A DNA stretch of 64,000 nucleotides, taken from the NCBI RefSeq assembly GCF_032852305.1, contig NZ_CP136594.1, positions 558,001 to 622,000 of the forward strand. The letters run 5' to 3'. The stretch comes from Parasphingorhabdus sp. SCSIO 66989 (lineage in GTDB: Bacteria; Pseudomonadota; Alphaproteobacteria; Sphingomonadales; Sphingomonadaceae). The notes under the pieces were generated by a model, which was not told the origin of the DNA, made no database searches, and saw nothing but the letters and a program-made list of their open reading frames with translations. This document shows positions 1-9,092 of this stretch, piece after piece (position 1 is the stretch's first letter; every line of letters starts with the position of its first letter). Both the position numbers and the translations under genes were made by a program.

Positions 1-260
1 GCACGCATCTCAGTCCATCGTTCGCCGGATTGCTCAAGCTTGCGCTGTGCCGCAAGGGTCAAATCTGCGCCGTGATGTTCACGATGTTCATGGTCAGCAC
101 AGGCATTGGCAGTGTCGGAAGATTGCTGTGTCATGCGACGAATATAGGCGCTTTAATGATGGGCGGCAACAATATGGCGGTGGTTTTGTTTATCGGCTTT
201 TCTCTGGCCGGTTTCTCGCATATTTGCACGGCAGCAGATTCGCAAAGGGATGAAGGCGAT

Positions 261-617
261 ATGACACCCAAGCAGGTCGTTGAGAAATGGATTGCGCTGT
301 TCAATGCCGGAGATGCTGATGGCCTTGCCGCGCTTTACCATGATGATGCCGTCAATCATCAGGTGACGGCTGAGCCGGTTGAGGGACGTGAGGCTATTCG
401 CGCTATGTTTGCGGGCGAATTTGCCGCGGCCGATATGCACTGTATCGCTGAGGTGATTCATGAGGCGGGCGAAGTCGCGGTGCTGGAATGGCGCGATCCG
501 CTGGGACTACGCGGCTGTGGGTTCTTCACCGTGCGCGATGGCAAGATCGCCTTTCAGCGCGGCTATTGGGATCGACTGAAATTCCTGAAGATGCACGGCC
601 TTCCCATAGAGGATTAG
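261..617 (+). CDS. SnoaL/NTF2-like small protein
   Basis: A 118-residue protein starting MTPKQVVEKWIALFNAGD, the usual opening of SnoaL-like (NTF2-fold) proteins, followed by alternating strands to the end (GFFTVRDGKIAFQRGYWD). Family members are cone-shaped cytoplasmic barrels acting as isomerases, hydrolases or binding proteins, and the sequence does not show which. An in-frame start at 174 would add a hydrophobic, signal-like stretch (MAVVLFIGFSLAGFSHICTA), and the frame stays open to 30. I prefer 261 because the fold begins there, but a secreted form cannot be excluded. It converges on msrA, with the two stop codons overlapping. Confidence 0.65.
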   Translation: MTPKQVVEKWIALFNAGDADGLAALYHDDAVNHQVTAEPVEGREAIRAMFAGEFAAADMHCIAEVIHEAGEVAVLEWRDPLGLRGCGFFTVRDGKIAFQRGYWDRLKFLKMHGLPIED

Positions 618-1348
618 CCGCGCACCGGTGTACGCCGATACCAGGCAGGAAACTTGGCTTTCAGATTGCGCACCTTAGGCTGGTCCCAACGCACGATATA
701 GGGGTGCGACGGATTCTTGAACATAAAGTCCTGATGATAGGTTTCTGCAGGATAGAAGCCATTATAGCTCTCGACCTTGGTGACAATCGGCTTTGACCAG
801 ATTTTCGCCGTTTTTAGCTGGTTGATATAGGCACTTGCCGCGCGGCGCTGTTCGGCATTGAGCGGCACAATCGCGTTGCGATAATGGCGACCGACATCGG
901 GGCCCTGACGGTTTAGCTGCGTGGGATCGGCTGTGACCGAGAAGAATACGCGCAGCAAATCGGTATAGCGCACTTGTTTGGGATCATAGACAATGCGCAC
1001 GGCCTCGGCATGGCGGGTTTGTCCGCGCGAAACCAGGCTGTATTTGGCATTGGCTTTGGTACCGCCATGATAGCCGGACTTGACGCTGCGCACGCCTTTG
1101 ACATGGCTGAACACGCCCTCCACGCCCCAGAAACAACCTCCGGCGAAAACCGCGACCTGCAGATTTTTGCGCGATTCATTGGCGAGCGTGCGTGCAGCAG
1201 GCACGGTATAGGCGCGCTCTGCGGCAATAGCGGGTGAGCCGATCACCGCAGGCAGCGCGTGGTAAAGCCCAAAAGTGGCGCCGCCCGCTAAAACCAAGGT
1301 CAACAAGCGGGGCAGATATGTGCCTAGTTGCGGTCGTGGTTCAGCCAT
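614..1348 (-). CDS. msrA: peptide methionine sulfoxide reductase A, membrane-anchored or exported
   Basis: Reduces the S-epimer of methionine sulfoxide in oxidised proteins. The catalytic motif GGCFWGVEGVF is present with Cys at about residue 72, followed by a typical MsrA domain (SGYHGG, RHAEAVRIVYDP, YHQDF) to about residue 235. The N-terminal 50 residues are extra to the catalytic domain and contain a hydrophobic segment (LLTLVLAGGATFGLYH), so the enzyme is probably exported or tethered on the periplasmic side. No MsrB is fused or adjacent. Confidence 0.93.
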   Translation of the reverse strand: MAEPRPQLGTYLPRLLTLVLAGGATFGLYHALPAVIGSPAIAAERAYTVPAARTLANESRKNLQVAVFAGGCFWGVEGVFSHVKGVRSVKSGYHGGTKANAKYSLVSRGQTRHAEAVRIVYDPKQVRYTDLLRVFFSVTADPTQLNRQGPDVGRHYRNAIVPLNAEQRRAASAYINQLKTAKIWSKPIVTKVESYNGFYPAETYHQDFMFKNPSHPYIVRWDQPKVRNLKAKFPAWYRRTPVRG

Positions 1349-1415
1349 GAAGCTCTACCTTCACATCTTGGTTATCTGAAACCGGGCCAATGTGTCGCCC
1401 GAGAATCAACACGAA

Positions 1416-1574
1416 TCAGGAAAGGTGATCGTGCACTTCGCTGAAGGCTGAAGCAATGTCCGAGCGGATATCGGCTCGTGTTTCGCTGGGCTGTGCAGCG
1501 AGCAGCAGAATAGCGCCGAGGCCAAAGCCCATGGCGAAATTGCGGAAAAGGTCGGATTTGAGGAAACTGGCCAT
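1416..1574 (-). CDS. small single-pass membrane protein
   Basis: A 52-residue protein (start MASFLKSDLFRNFAMGFG) with one hydrophobic segment, GFGLGAILLLAAQ, and a short acidic C-terminal tail. The frame extends upstream to 1622, but the added residues are basic and unlike a protein start. I do not recognise a family. The low-complexity membrane segment and the purine-rich stretch before the ATG support a real gene, though such short frames are often spurious. The following ~250 bases to pabB show no gene. Confidence 0.5.
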   Translation of the reverse strand: MASFLKSDLFRNFAMGFGLGAILLLAAQPSETRADIRSDIASAFSEVHDHLS

Positions 1575-1830
1575 CTTCAATCTATCTTTCAGTTCATGTC
1601 TTGCCCAACAGCGTTTCCCCATGTTTCGCTGCCGGATCGGCTCTGGTTACAGGACCAGTGTTTTTCCAAATCCCTCTCACTGGTCCAAGTCGCCCTAATC
1701 GGCTTCACCCTAATGCAATGTGAACAAGCGCACAGTTTCGGGTCAATTGCCAGACAACAGCCTGCAAATGGGGATAGAATGGTAAAAAGCCAATTAAGAT
1801 TGGCTTGAATATGGACAAAAATTGCTTTGT

Positions 1831-3648
1831 TCAGGCGACCAGCTTGGCAGCAAGCAATCCGCGTACTGAATTGCCGAGAAAGAATCCGTTGTTGAGATCG
1901 CTGGCGGAGATATCGCTTTCAAGCGCCCGGCCTTGTGCGAGCATTTCGGCGCGCAATATCCCTGGCAACACACCCCGGTCCAGTGGCGGGGTGATGAGCA
2001 TGCCATCGCGCTCGACAAAGACATGGGTGAAGCTGCCCTCGGTGATAAAGCCTTGGCTATCGGTGAAGATAACCTCTGCTACGCCGTTCTCGGCCGCCGC
2101 GTTTTGGCGTGTATCGTCATAAAAGGCGCGATCACTGGTCTTGTGCCTCAGCCGGGGATCATCAGCCTGCACCGGCAAGGGCTGGATCATCACTGGCAAC
2201 GCCGCATCATCGCCCTGCAAGGGTCCAAGTGGCGCGATGTCGATGGCGATATTGCCCAACCTACTGACCATCAGCCGCACTCGCGATGGCTGGTCGATAT
2301 GGAAGCATGCCGCCTGAATCGCATTGCGCGTGGCATGGCGGTCAAAGCTATAGGCCATTTGCTCGGCGCTGGCCTTCATACGCGCCAGATGGGCCTCCAG
2401 TCGCGGAATGCCTGCCGCCGGGTCAAGCGCCATGGTCTCGATCAGATCGACGGTCCGCGCGGCTGTCATCGCAAAAGCCCCCTTGTCCAGACATTCCTGG
2501 CGTTCCTCGGCCCTGTCGGAATCCGCGACGATCCCAGAGCCGAGACCAAGGGTCACTTTTTGCTGACTATGGGAAAAATGCAAGGTGCGAATTGCGACAT
2601 TGAAAGCGGCAGACGGGGTTTCCTGGGGCGAAGTGGCCGCATCAATGCGGCCAATCGCGCCGCAATAGATACCGCGTGGTTCCGGCTCGACATCATCGAT
2701 CAGCTCCATCGCCCGGATTTTGGGAGCGCCGGTGATCGAGCCACAGGGATAGATGGCCTGCAAAATATCGCTGATCCCGGCGCCTTCGGCCAGTTCCGCG
2801 CGAACGGTAGAAACCATCTGATGCACAGTGGGATAATGCTCTACCGCGAAGAGGTCAGGCACGTGCACGCTGCCCGGCTTGGCGATGCGTGAAAGATCAT
2901 TGCGCAACAGATCAACGATCATCAGATTTTCCGCCCGGTTCTTGGCATCTGCAGCGAAATGCCTGCGCGCTTTTTCTGCATCGCCGATCTGATCGGGAAA
3001 AGCAGGCAATGTGCCTTTCATCGGCCGCGCGGTGAGGCGGCCTTGGTGGCAGGTGAAAAACAGTTCGGGTGAGAGGCTGAGAAACCAATCATCAGCCCGA
3101 TGGATCAAGGCAGCATAACGCGCCGCTGAAGGACCGCGAAGCCGACGATACAGCGCGACCGGATCACCGGCGAAATGGGCATGGGCGCGGCTGGTGAGAT
3201 TGGCCTGATAGATATCGCCCGCACTGATTGCCTGCTGTAGCTGGCCAAAGGCGGAAGCATAATCATCATGACTATCGTTCAGCGCAAAGGCACCGGTTCT
3301 GGTGTCGCCGTTGCTGTTTCTCCGCTCTGCCAGCCAGCCGTCGACGGCTTCGGGTTGTAGGGTATGATAGTCCTTAAACAAGCCGAACCATAGCAACGGC
3401 GCGTTAGAGCTTGTGGCCCTTGCTTCCGCTCGCTCAGCCAGTTTGGGCTCAAGTGCCAGCCCGGCCTCATAGCTCAGATAACCGGCAGCATGCAGGCCAT
3501 CGTTCCTGGCTGTCTCCAACCGGTTGAGTGCTGGCAGCACCTCTGAGTGTCTATCAGCGATAATCTGATCTACCGGATGCTGATAAAGGCGCGCTGCCTG
3601 CTGCCCCGAGGCATCATCAAGCAGCACGAAGATATCATTATCAGCCAT
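1831..3648 (-). CDS. pabB: aminodeoxychorismate synthase component I fused to aminodeoxychorismate lyase
   Basis: A 605-residue two-domain folate enzyme. Residues ~1-390 are a PabB/TrpE-type chorismate-binding domain (AARYAALIHRADDWFLSLSP, RPMKGTLPAFPDQ, YPCGSITGAPKIRAMELI). Residues ~395-605 are a PabC-type PLP lyase (LDPAAGIPRLEAHLARMK, EVIFTDSQGFITEGSFTHVF, LDRGVLPGILR). It makes 4-amino-4-deoxychorismate, using ammonia from a separate PabA, and cleaves it to p-aminobenzoate. This fusion occurs in many alphaproteobacteria. The gene stands alone, with no amidotransferase next to it. Confidence 0.93.
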   Translation of the reverse strand: MADNDIFVLLDDASGQQAARLYQHPVDQIIADRHSEVLPALNRLETARNDGLHAAGYLSYEAGLALEPKLAERAEARATSSNAPLLWFGLFKDYHTLQPEAVDGWLAERRNSNGDTRTGAFALNDSHDDYASAFGQLQQAISAGDIYQANLTSRAHAHFAGDPVALYRRLRGPSAARYAALIHRADDWFLSLSPELFFTCHQGRLTARPMKGTLPAFPDQIGDAEKARRHFAADAKNRAENLMIVDLLRNDLSRIAKPGSVHVPDLFAVEHYPTVHQMVSTVRAELAEGAGISDILQAIYPCGSITGAPKIRAMELIDDVEPEPRGIYCGAIGRIDAATSPQETPSAAFNVAIRTLHFSHSQQKVTLGLGSGIVADSDRAEERQECLDKGAFAMTAARTVDLIETMALDPAAGIPRLEAHLARMKASAEQMAYSFDRHATRNAIQAACFHIDQPSRVRLMVSRLGNIAIDIAPLGPLQGDDAALPVMIQPLPVQADDPRLRHKTSDRAFYDDTRQNAAAENGVAEVIFTDSQGFITEGSFTHVFVERDGMLITPPLDRGVLPGILRAEMLAQGRALESDISASDLNNGFFLGNSVRGLLAAKLVA

Positions 3649-3689
3649 GGCAGCGCGCTATAGCGCTATCGCTGTTATGACAAGCGCGG

Positions 3690-4868
3690 CTATGCCGTCT
3701 GCACCTTGCGCGTGGCGGTCAGTTCCGCTTTGTCAAAACAGGCGCGAATTTCCTCGACAAAGATATCCGGCGTTTCAAAAGCGGCGAAATGCCCGCCTTT
3801 ATCGGCGACATTCCAGTGGATGATATTGCTGAAGCGTTTCTCCGCCCAGCGCTGTGAGGTCTGGAACAGCTCTTTGGGGAAGATGGTGCCGCCCATGGGC
3901 ATGGCAATCGGTGCCATGTCCTGTTTGCCAAAGCTGTGCCAATAGAGCCGGGCCGATGAAGCGGCGCTGCGGGTGAACCAGTAGAGCGAGACATTGTCGA
4001 GCAGCCGGTCATGGCCAAAGGCGCTGGCAATATCATCACCGGCATCGGACCAGTTGCGGAATTTCTCCAAGATCCAGGCCATCTGCCCGACCGGCGAGTC
4101 GGTTAGCGCATAGCCGATAGTCTGCGGCCGGGTGCGCTGGATCTGGGCATAGCCATTGTCTTTTTCGCGATACCATTGCAGCCTTGCCAGCGCCGCCGCT
4201 TCGGCTTCAGTAGGCTGGCTCATTGTCTCCGGGTCGGGTGCCGCGAGCACCATATTGCTGTGAACCGCCGCCAAGGCACCGCGATCCTGCCGCGCCATTT
4301 CCAGTGTCACCGCCGAACCCCAATCGCCGCCCTGGGCAAAATAGCGCTCATAACCCAATGCGCGCATCAGCACGTCCCAGGCCTCGGCGATTTTCGGGAT
4401 GTCCCATCCGGTTTTGCGCGGTTTGCCGGAAAAGCCATAGCCGGGCAGCGAAGGAATGATCAGGTGAAAGGCTTGGTCGGCGCTGCCGCCATGCTCCTCT
4501 GGCTTGGTCAGCGGCTCGATCACATCCATGAATTCCAGCACCGAGCCGGGCCAACCATGGGTCAGTAGCAGCGGACGCGCATCATCATGCGGTGAGCGGA
4601 TATGCAGGAAATGGATCGGCAGATCGTCAATCCGCATTCGGAAATTCGGGTAGTGGTTCAGCTCCTCCTCGCAATGGCGCCAGTCATAATGATCGCACCA
4701 ATAGTCGAGGAAATCCTGCACCACAGCGAGCGGCACGCCCTGATCCCAGTCATTGACGGTTTCCTGCTCGGGAAGACGGGTATGGGCGAGGCGGGCGACC
4801 AGATCATCGAGCGCCACTTGCGGGACATTGACGGTAAAAGGTCTGATACGGCCTGTCTGCATGACCAT
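3690..4868 (-). CDS. epoxide hydrolase (microsomal type, EHN domain)
   Basis: A 392-residue alpha/beta-hydrolase with the N-terminal EHN domain (residues ~8-115) typical of microsomal-type epoxide hydrolases. The oxyanion motif HGWPGS is at ~104-109, the nucleophile is Asp182 in GGDWGS, and the catalytic histidine lies in DKGGHFAAFE near the C-terminus. It hydrolyses epoxides to diols through a covalent ester; the natural substrate is not predictable. No signal peptide, so cytoplasmic. It lies 41 bases downstream of pabB-pabC on the same strand side but has its own spacing. Confidence 0.88.
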   Translation of the reverse strand: MVMQTGRIRPFTVNVPQVALDDLVARLAHTRLPEQETVNDWDQGVPLAVVQDFLDYWCDHYDWRHCEEELNHYPNFRMRIDDLPIHFLHIRSPHDDARPLLLTHGWPGSVLEFMDVIEPLTKPEEHGGSADQAFHLIIPSLPGYGFSGKPRKTGWDIPKIAEAWDVLMRALGYERYFAQGGDWGSAVTLEMARQDRGALAAVHSNMVLAAPDPETMSQPTEAEAAALARLQWYREKDNGYAQIQRTRPQTIGYALTDSPVGQMAWILEKFRNWSDAGDDIASAFGHDRLLDNVSLYWFTRSAASSARLYWHSFGKQDMAPIAMPMGGTIFPKELFQTSQRWAEKRFSNIIHWNVADKGGHFAAFETPDIFVEEIRACFDKAELTATRKVQTA

Positions 4869-4927
4869 TAGGTGTAAATCTAGACGCGTTCAGGTCAAGA
4901 GCAAGAATCGCATGGCATTACAGCCAA

Positions 4928-5887
4928 TTAAACCGGCTGTGCACCCGAACCGCGTCCGCCGCGCTGGGCATATTCCTGGGTGCCGATATGGTAGACCCGG
5001 TCAACATCGAGCACCGCCTGATTGGCATAGGTAAAGCCTGCGCCGAGGCGTCCATAAAGATCATTAAAGTCGCGCTCGACGGTCATGTGGAACAGCTCGG
5101 CAAAGCTCTCAATCACGAAATAGGTCGGCTGAAGGTCGGAGATGGTATAATCGGTACGCACCACGCGATCGACATCGAGATGGATGCGATTGGGGGATTC
5201 GGCTTCAACCGCGAAAACCGCCTCGGTGGGGCCTGAGAGAATGCCCGCGCCATAAGAGCGCATGCCATCTTCTTCGAGGATCAAGCCGAATTCCACCGTG
5301 TACCAATAGAGCGCCGAGAGCGCTTTCAGCCGGTTATGCTTCAACGCCTTCCATCCGGCGCGGCCATAAGCCGCCATATAGTCAGCAAAGACCGGATCAG
5401 TGAGCAGCGGCACATGTCCAAAGACATCATGAAAGACATCCGGCTCCTGAATATAGTGGAATGTCTCGCGGGTGCGGATGAAATTGCCCGCCGGGAAACG
5501 GCGGTTTGCCAAATGCCAGAAAAACACATGATCGGGGATCAGCATCGGCACTGGCACCACTTCCCAGCCAGTGATGCTTTTCAGCTCCTCACTCATCGCA
5601 CCAAAGTCCGGCACGCCGCCACGGCCCAAATCAAGTCGCTCCAACCCGGCCATAAAGGCGCTGCAGGCGCGACCGGGCAATATCTCCATCTGCTGCGCGA
5701 ACAGATCGTCCCAGATATGATGCTCTTCGGCGGTATAGACGCGCTGCTGCGGCTCTAACCAGTCATCGCCCAGATCCTTGGGCTTTTCCAGCGGCGCGAT
5801 AAATACGTCATCGGGCAGTTCGGGGATATCGGTGACGTCTATGTCGGCGGTCGTATCTTTGGCGGGATTAATGCGTAGCTGTTCCAT
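4928..5887 (-). CDS. phhA: phenylalanine 4-monooxygenase
   Basis: Pterin-dependent, iron-dependent hydroxylation of phenylalanine to tyrosine. The diagnostic segment FHYIQEPDVFHDVFGHVP is present and carries the two iron-binding histidines of HDVFGH. The upstream acidic N-terminal tail and the domain from WDDLFAQQ onward match bacterial single-domain enzymes in length (319 residues from the ATG at 5887; a GTG at 5899 would add four). No pterin dehydratase is adjacent. A short palindrome with flanking direct repeats lies just upstream and could serve an AsnC/Lrp-like regulator. Confidence 0.94.
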   Translation of the reverse strand: MEQLRINPAKDTTADIDVTDIPELPDDVFIAPLEKPKDLGDDWLEPQQRVYTAEEHHIWDDLFAQQMEILPGRACSAFMAGLERLDLGRGGVPDFGAMSEELKSITGWEVVPVPMLIPDHVFFWHLANRRFPAGNFIRTRETFHYIQEPDVFHDVFGHVPLLTDPVFADYMAAYGRAGWKALKHNRLKALSALYWYTVEFGLILEEDGMRSYGAGILSGPTEAVFAVEAESPNRIHLDVDRVVRTDYTISDLQPTYFVIESFAELFHMTVERDFNDLYGRLGAGFTYANQAVLDVDRVYHIGTQEYAQRGGRGSGAQPV

Positions 5888-5916
5888 GAGGTCCGGCACT
5901 CACAATGGCAAATAAT

Positions 5917-5938
5917 TAGTTACATGTAAAACTAGTTA
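5917..5938. promoter_or_regulatory. palindrome and TAGTTA direct repeats upstream of phhA
   Basis: A perfect 10-bp palindrome TTACATGTAA (5920-5929) is flanked by two direct TAGTTA copies (5917-5922 and 5933-5938) spaced 16 bp start to start. It sits 30-50 bp upstream of the phhA start in an otherwise short AT-rich intergenic stretch. The location fits an operator, but the regulator is unknown and no regulator gene is adjacent. Confidence 0.3.
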
Positions 5939-6017
5939 TACAGCAAAACCGATTCATGCGAGTTTTTCTTTGTCCGTGCTTATCAGCGCATGCCTGTCTC
6001 GATTGCTCGCGCTTTTG

Positions 6018-6950
6018 CTAAATCTCGCGCGGTTGCCCCGCCAAGCCGGGTTCACATTCTAACGCCGCGCGATCCCAGCCGCCGGTTTCGGCTGCTGCAA
6101 TATAGGTTTGTTCGAGAAAATCGAGCAATGTGCCTTCCGGGTCAGCGGCCGTGCGTACCGCATCATAGGGCAGGACATATTCGCCCAGTGCCTCGTCGAA
6201 AAAGGCTGGGCCGTCACCGGTGATGGTGTCTTTGAAACCCTCAGGGGTGGGATAAGCATAGCTGTAAAAGGCGGGATAATCCAAACCGCCGCCGCCGGCC
6301 CAGAATCCGGCAGAGCTGACCTCGTGCGAATAGGCTTCGCGGGTCACGCTATCGGGCAGATTGGGGATGCCGCCCGGATGGGCCGGGGCCTCTCGCCCGG
6401 AAAAACGCGTGACAGCCAGATCCATACTGCCCCAGAACAGATGCACCGGGCTGACCTTGCCGAGAAAGCCGGTGCGGAATTGCTGGAACACCCGGTCAAT
6501 CGCCAGCAGCGCCTGCCAATATTTATGCGCTGCTTCCGGCTCATAGCTGCCCAGCGCCTTTTGCTCGGCAAAGGGGATCGCTTCAGGCAGCTCATTGGGG
6601 CTGCCATGAAAATCACTCGGCGCGCCAATGGCATCGAGCGCCGCCACAAAATGCGCATGAAAATCCGCCACCGATTGCGGGTGCAGCGCCAGTGCCTCGA
6701 TATCGCCACTGGTTGAGCGGATGACCAGCCGATGATCGAAAAAATCAAAGTCGACGATATAGCTGGCATTGGGCCCGGGAATCAGCGACGTGGTCAGGCC
6801 GCGTGATGTGACATAAAAGGTCGCATGCCAGCTATGGTTGACCCAGGGCGTCAGCGCCAGCCGGAACTTGCCGACAATCTGCAGCCACATATGCAGGCTC
6901 TCGCCTGTCGGTTTCCAGAGCTGATAGGGAATATCGGGCCAATGCTGCAT
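6018..6950 (-). CDS. DUF5996 family protein
   Basis: A 310-residue protein recognisable as DUF5996 by WPDIPYQLWKPTGESLHMWLQ at the start, FRLALTPWVNHSWH, and the late GGGGLDYPAFYSYAYPTPEG. The family has no assigned biochemical function that I know of. No signal peptide or membrane segments, so soluble. It follows the amine oxidase gene by 23 bases on the same strand and probably shares its transcript and TetR control. Confidence 0.8.
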   Translation of the reverse strand: MQHWPDIPYQLWKPTGESLHMWLQIVGKFRLALTPWVNHSWHATFYVTSRGLTTSLIPGPNASYIVDFDFFDHRLVIRSTSGDIEALALHPQSVADFHAHFVAALDAIGAPSDFHGSPNELPEAIPFAEQKALGSYEPEAAHKYWQALLAIDRVFQQFRTGFLGKVSPVHLFWGSMDLAVTRFSGREAPAHPGGIPNLPDSVTREAYSHEVSSAGFWAGGGGLDYPAFYSYAYPTPEGFKDTITGDGPAFFDEALGEYVLPYDAVRTAADPEGTLLDFLEQTYIAAAETGGWDRAALECEPGLAGQPREI

Positions 6951-6973
6951 CGCGGGCGAATCCTTCGTGCCGT

Positions 6974-8347
6974 TTACGATGCGACCATGCGCTCCTTCTC
7001 CAATGCTGGCAATATGTCTTGCGCCGCCGCTTCGCCCGAGCGGATCGCGCCGTCAATATAGCCGGTCCAGCGTGGCGAGGTTTCGGTGCCGGCCCAGTTT
7101 AGCGCGCCAATCGGCTTGCGCAGCCATTCGCCATAGCGAGAATAGACACCCGGCGGCGCATAGGCGCCATAGCAACCGCGCGACCATGTGGCGCTGGTCC
7201 AGTCCTTGTCGACATACTCAATCGGATGCAGCGCCTGCTCGCCATAATGGTCGGCCAGCATATTCAACACCCTGGCTTTGCGGCTCTCGCGGTCATTGTC
7301 GCCATGGTTGAGCGCATGATCGCCATCGAAAAAGCCCGCAATCAGACCCTTGCTGCTGCTTGCCGGTGTGACATCGAAACAGGGCGAACAGGGCACATCA
7401 TCGCGAAAGATCAGGCCATTATAGCCCTGATCGCGCCAGAACGGTGTCTCATAGGCGACCCAATATTTGATCGCGGAGCCCATGGACAGCCGCGCATGCA
7501 GCGCCTTTTTGGGCTGTGGCAGTTCGGGTGAGAAGGTGAGATCAGACACCATGGTAGGCGGAATGGCGATGATCGCGCGCTTGGCCTGATAGGTCTCGCT
7601 GTCGCTGGTCACCGTAACACCCTGATCCGACCAGGCGATCTCACGCACCGGCTGGTTGAGCATCAGCCGATCACCGATTTCCTCGGCCATTTTGCGCGCC
7701 ACCTGATGCACCCCGCCTTCAAACAGCATATTCTGAGCGCCGCCTTCGCCTGCGCTCAATATCGCATCAAAATTGTCGCCGGACTTCACATAATGCAGGA
7801 AGAACAGCATCGAAATCTGGCTGGCTTCGGCGCAGAAGAGCGAGAAACAGATCATGCGGAATGTCTGGCGCAGCCGTTCGGATTTCATATTGGCGCAAAT
7901 CCATTGCTCTACCTTGGTGGCGTCGAGCGTGTCCGCCTGCGGATGGTTCCACGGTTGCTCGATATCGAGCGTGCTCCACAATTTGCCCAGCCTGCGCTGC
8001 ACCATCATATAGTTCAGCCCTTCGCGCAGGTTGAAGATGCTGGAGAAATCCTCGCCTTCAGATTCCATATGATTGCCGCTGATGCGATACACCGCCTTGC
8101 CCTTGAGCGGCGTTTTATAGGTGCTGACCTGATAGCCTTCCGCCAGCGCCTTTAGCCGTGTCTGGGTCGGGCCGAGCCACATGCCGCCAATATCGATATC
8201 GATGCCCGCGATGGTGCCATGCTGGGTACGGCCGCCGACGCGGTTGCGCGCCTCCAATAGCCGGAAATTGTCGATGCCTGCCTGCTGCAGATGCCGTGCG
8301 GCCGCCAGTCCGGCAAATCCGGCTCCGATTATGATGACGTCATGCAT
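6974..8347 (-). CDS. flavin-containing amine oxidase
   Basis: A 457-residue FAD enzyme of the monoamine/polyamine oxidase family. The dinucleotide-binding motif DVIIIGAGFAGLAAARHL is at the N-terminus, GGRTQHG follows, and the C-terminal FAD-contact motif (LNWAGTETSPRWTGYIDGAIRSGE) is intact. It should oxidise an amine to an imine/aldehyde with oxygen; the substrate is not evident. No signal peptide. Its start overlaps the end of the upstream TetR gene by 8 bases, so the two are co-transcribed. Confidence 0.88.
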   Translation of the reverse strand: MHDVIIIGAGFAGLAAARHLQQAGIDNFRLLEARNRVGGRTQHGTIAGIDIDIGGMWLGPTQTRLKALAEGYQVSTYKTPLKGKAVYRISGNHMESEGEDFSSIFNLREGLNYMMVQRRLGKLWSTLDIEQPWNHPQADTLDATKVEQWICANMKSERLRQTFRMICFSLFCAEASQISMLFFLHYVKSGDNFDAILSAGEGGAQNMLFEGGVHQVARKMAEEIGDRLMLNQPVREIAWSDQGVTVTSDSETYQAKRAIIAIPPTMVSDLTFSPELPQPKKALHARLSMGSAIKYWVAYETPFWRDQGYNGLIFRDDVPCSPCFDVTPASSSKGLIAGFFDGDHALNHGDNDRESRKARVLNMLADHYGEQALHPIEYVDKDWTSATWSRGCYGAYAPPGVYSRYGEWLRKPIGALNWAGTETSPRWTGYIDGAIRSGEAAAQDILPALEKERMVAS

Positions 8348-9020
8348 GTGCCTCTCCTGGCTTTACGGTTTCGCTTTCAATTATGTGCCGCGCCGCTGCG
8401 ATGGCGCTCTCGATCAGCCGCTCAGGAGGGCGCTGTCCGCGCGCCAGCAATACGGTTGACCCTTCGGAAAGGGTGAGCAGCAATTCCGCCGCCGCTTCGA
8501 CGCGGCTGTCATCGGCTTCAGGGAAATGGCTTCGCAGCGAGTCGCCGACCCATATCAGCGCCAGGGCATAGAAATCATCGACCAGTTCAGCGCCGAAATC
8601 ATGGTGCTTGGCCAGCACCCAGAGCTCCACGAATAGCCTGCTGGTTTCGCTGCTTATCGCATCCTCGATGATCCAGCGCACCGCGCCCTCAAAATCACGG
8701 TGTTTCGTCGGGTCCGGGCTTTGCTCCGTATCGCGACGACTGGTGGCGTAGCGTGTACAAATGCGCTGCATCAGCGCCTCGATCAGCTTGACCTTGCCGG
8801 GGAAATGATAGGTGAGGTTGCCGACGCTGATGTCGCAGGCCTCGGCAACGCGGCGGGTGCTGAACTGATGATAGCCATGGTTGGCCAGCACCGATTCGGC
8901 CGCGGCCAATATTGCCTCACGCGCGGCTAAACCTTGCACATTGGCCTTGCGCCCGGCTGTTTTTGTACCGGGCTTTTTGGCCTTGGAAGCGGGCTTGGCG
9001 GTTGTCTGATTATCGCTCAT
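8340..9020 (-). CDS. TetR family transcriptional regulator
   Basis: A 226-residue regulator. After a basic 28-residue tail comes the TetR helix-turn-helix (ILAAAESVLANHGYHQFSTRRVAEACDISVGNLTYHF), then a ligand-binding helical domain. It is the first gene of the TetR-amine oxidase-DUF5996 set and is divergent from the serine hydrolase at 9093. An inverted repeat lies in the 72-bp gap between them, which suggests it represses itself and perhaps both directions. The inducer may be an amine or its product (inference). Confidence 0.9.
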   Translation of the reverse strand: MSDNQTTAKPASKAKKPGTKTAGRKANVQGLAAREAILAAAESVLANHGYHQFSTRRVAEACDISVGNLTYHFPGKVKLIEALMQRICTRYATSRRDTEQSPDPTKHRDFEGAVRWIIEDAISSETSRLFVELWVLAKHHDFGAELVDDFYALALIWVGDSLRSHFPEADDSRVEAAAELLLTLSEGSTVLLARGQRPPERLIESAIAAARHIIESETVKPGEAHA

Positions 9021-9026
9021 GCAAAT

Positions 9027-9050
9027 TTATTAGCACAATCGTACTAATAA
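9027..9050. promoter_or_regulatory. probable TetR operator
   Basis: An inverted repeat with 10-bp arms, TTATTAGCAC and GTACTAATAA (nine of ten positions pair), separated by AATC. It begins 7 bp upstream of the TetR start codon and lies about 43 bp before the divergent serine hydrolase. The size and divergent placement fit a TetR dimer site. Confidence 0.5.
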
Positions 9051-9092
9051 TGCTACAGGGCATTTTCCGATAGCCATTGAGGATGATCACCT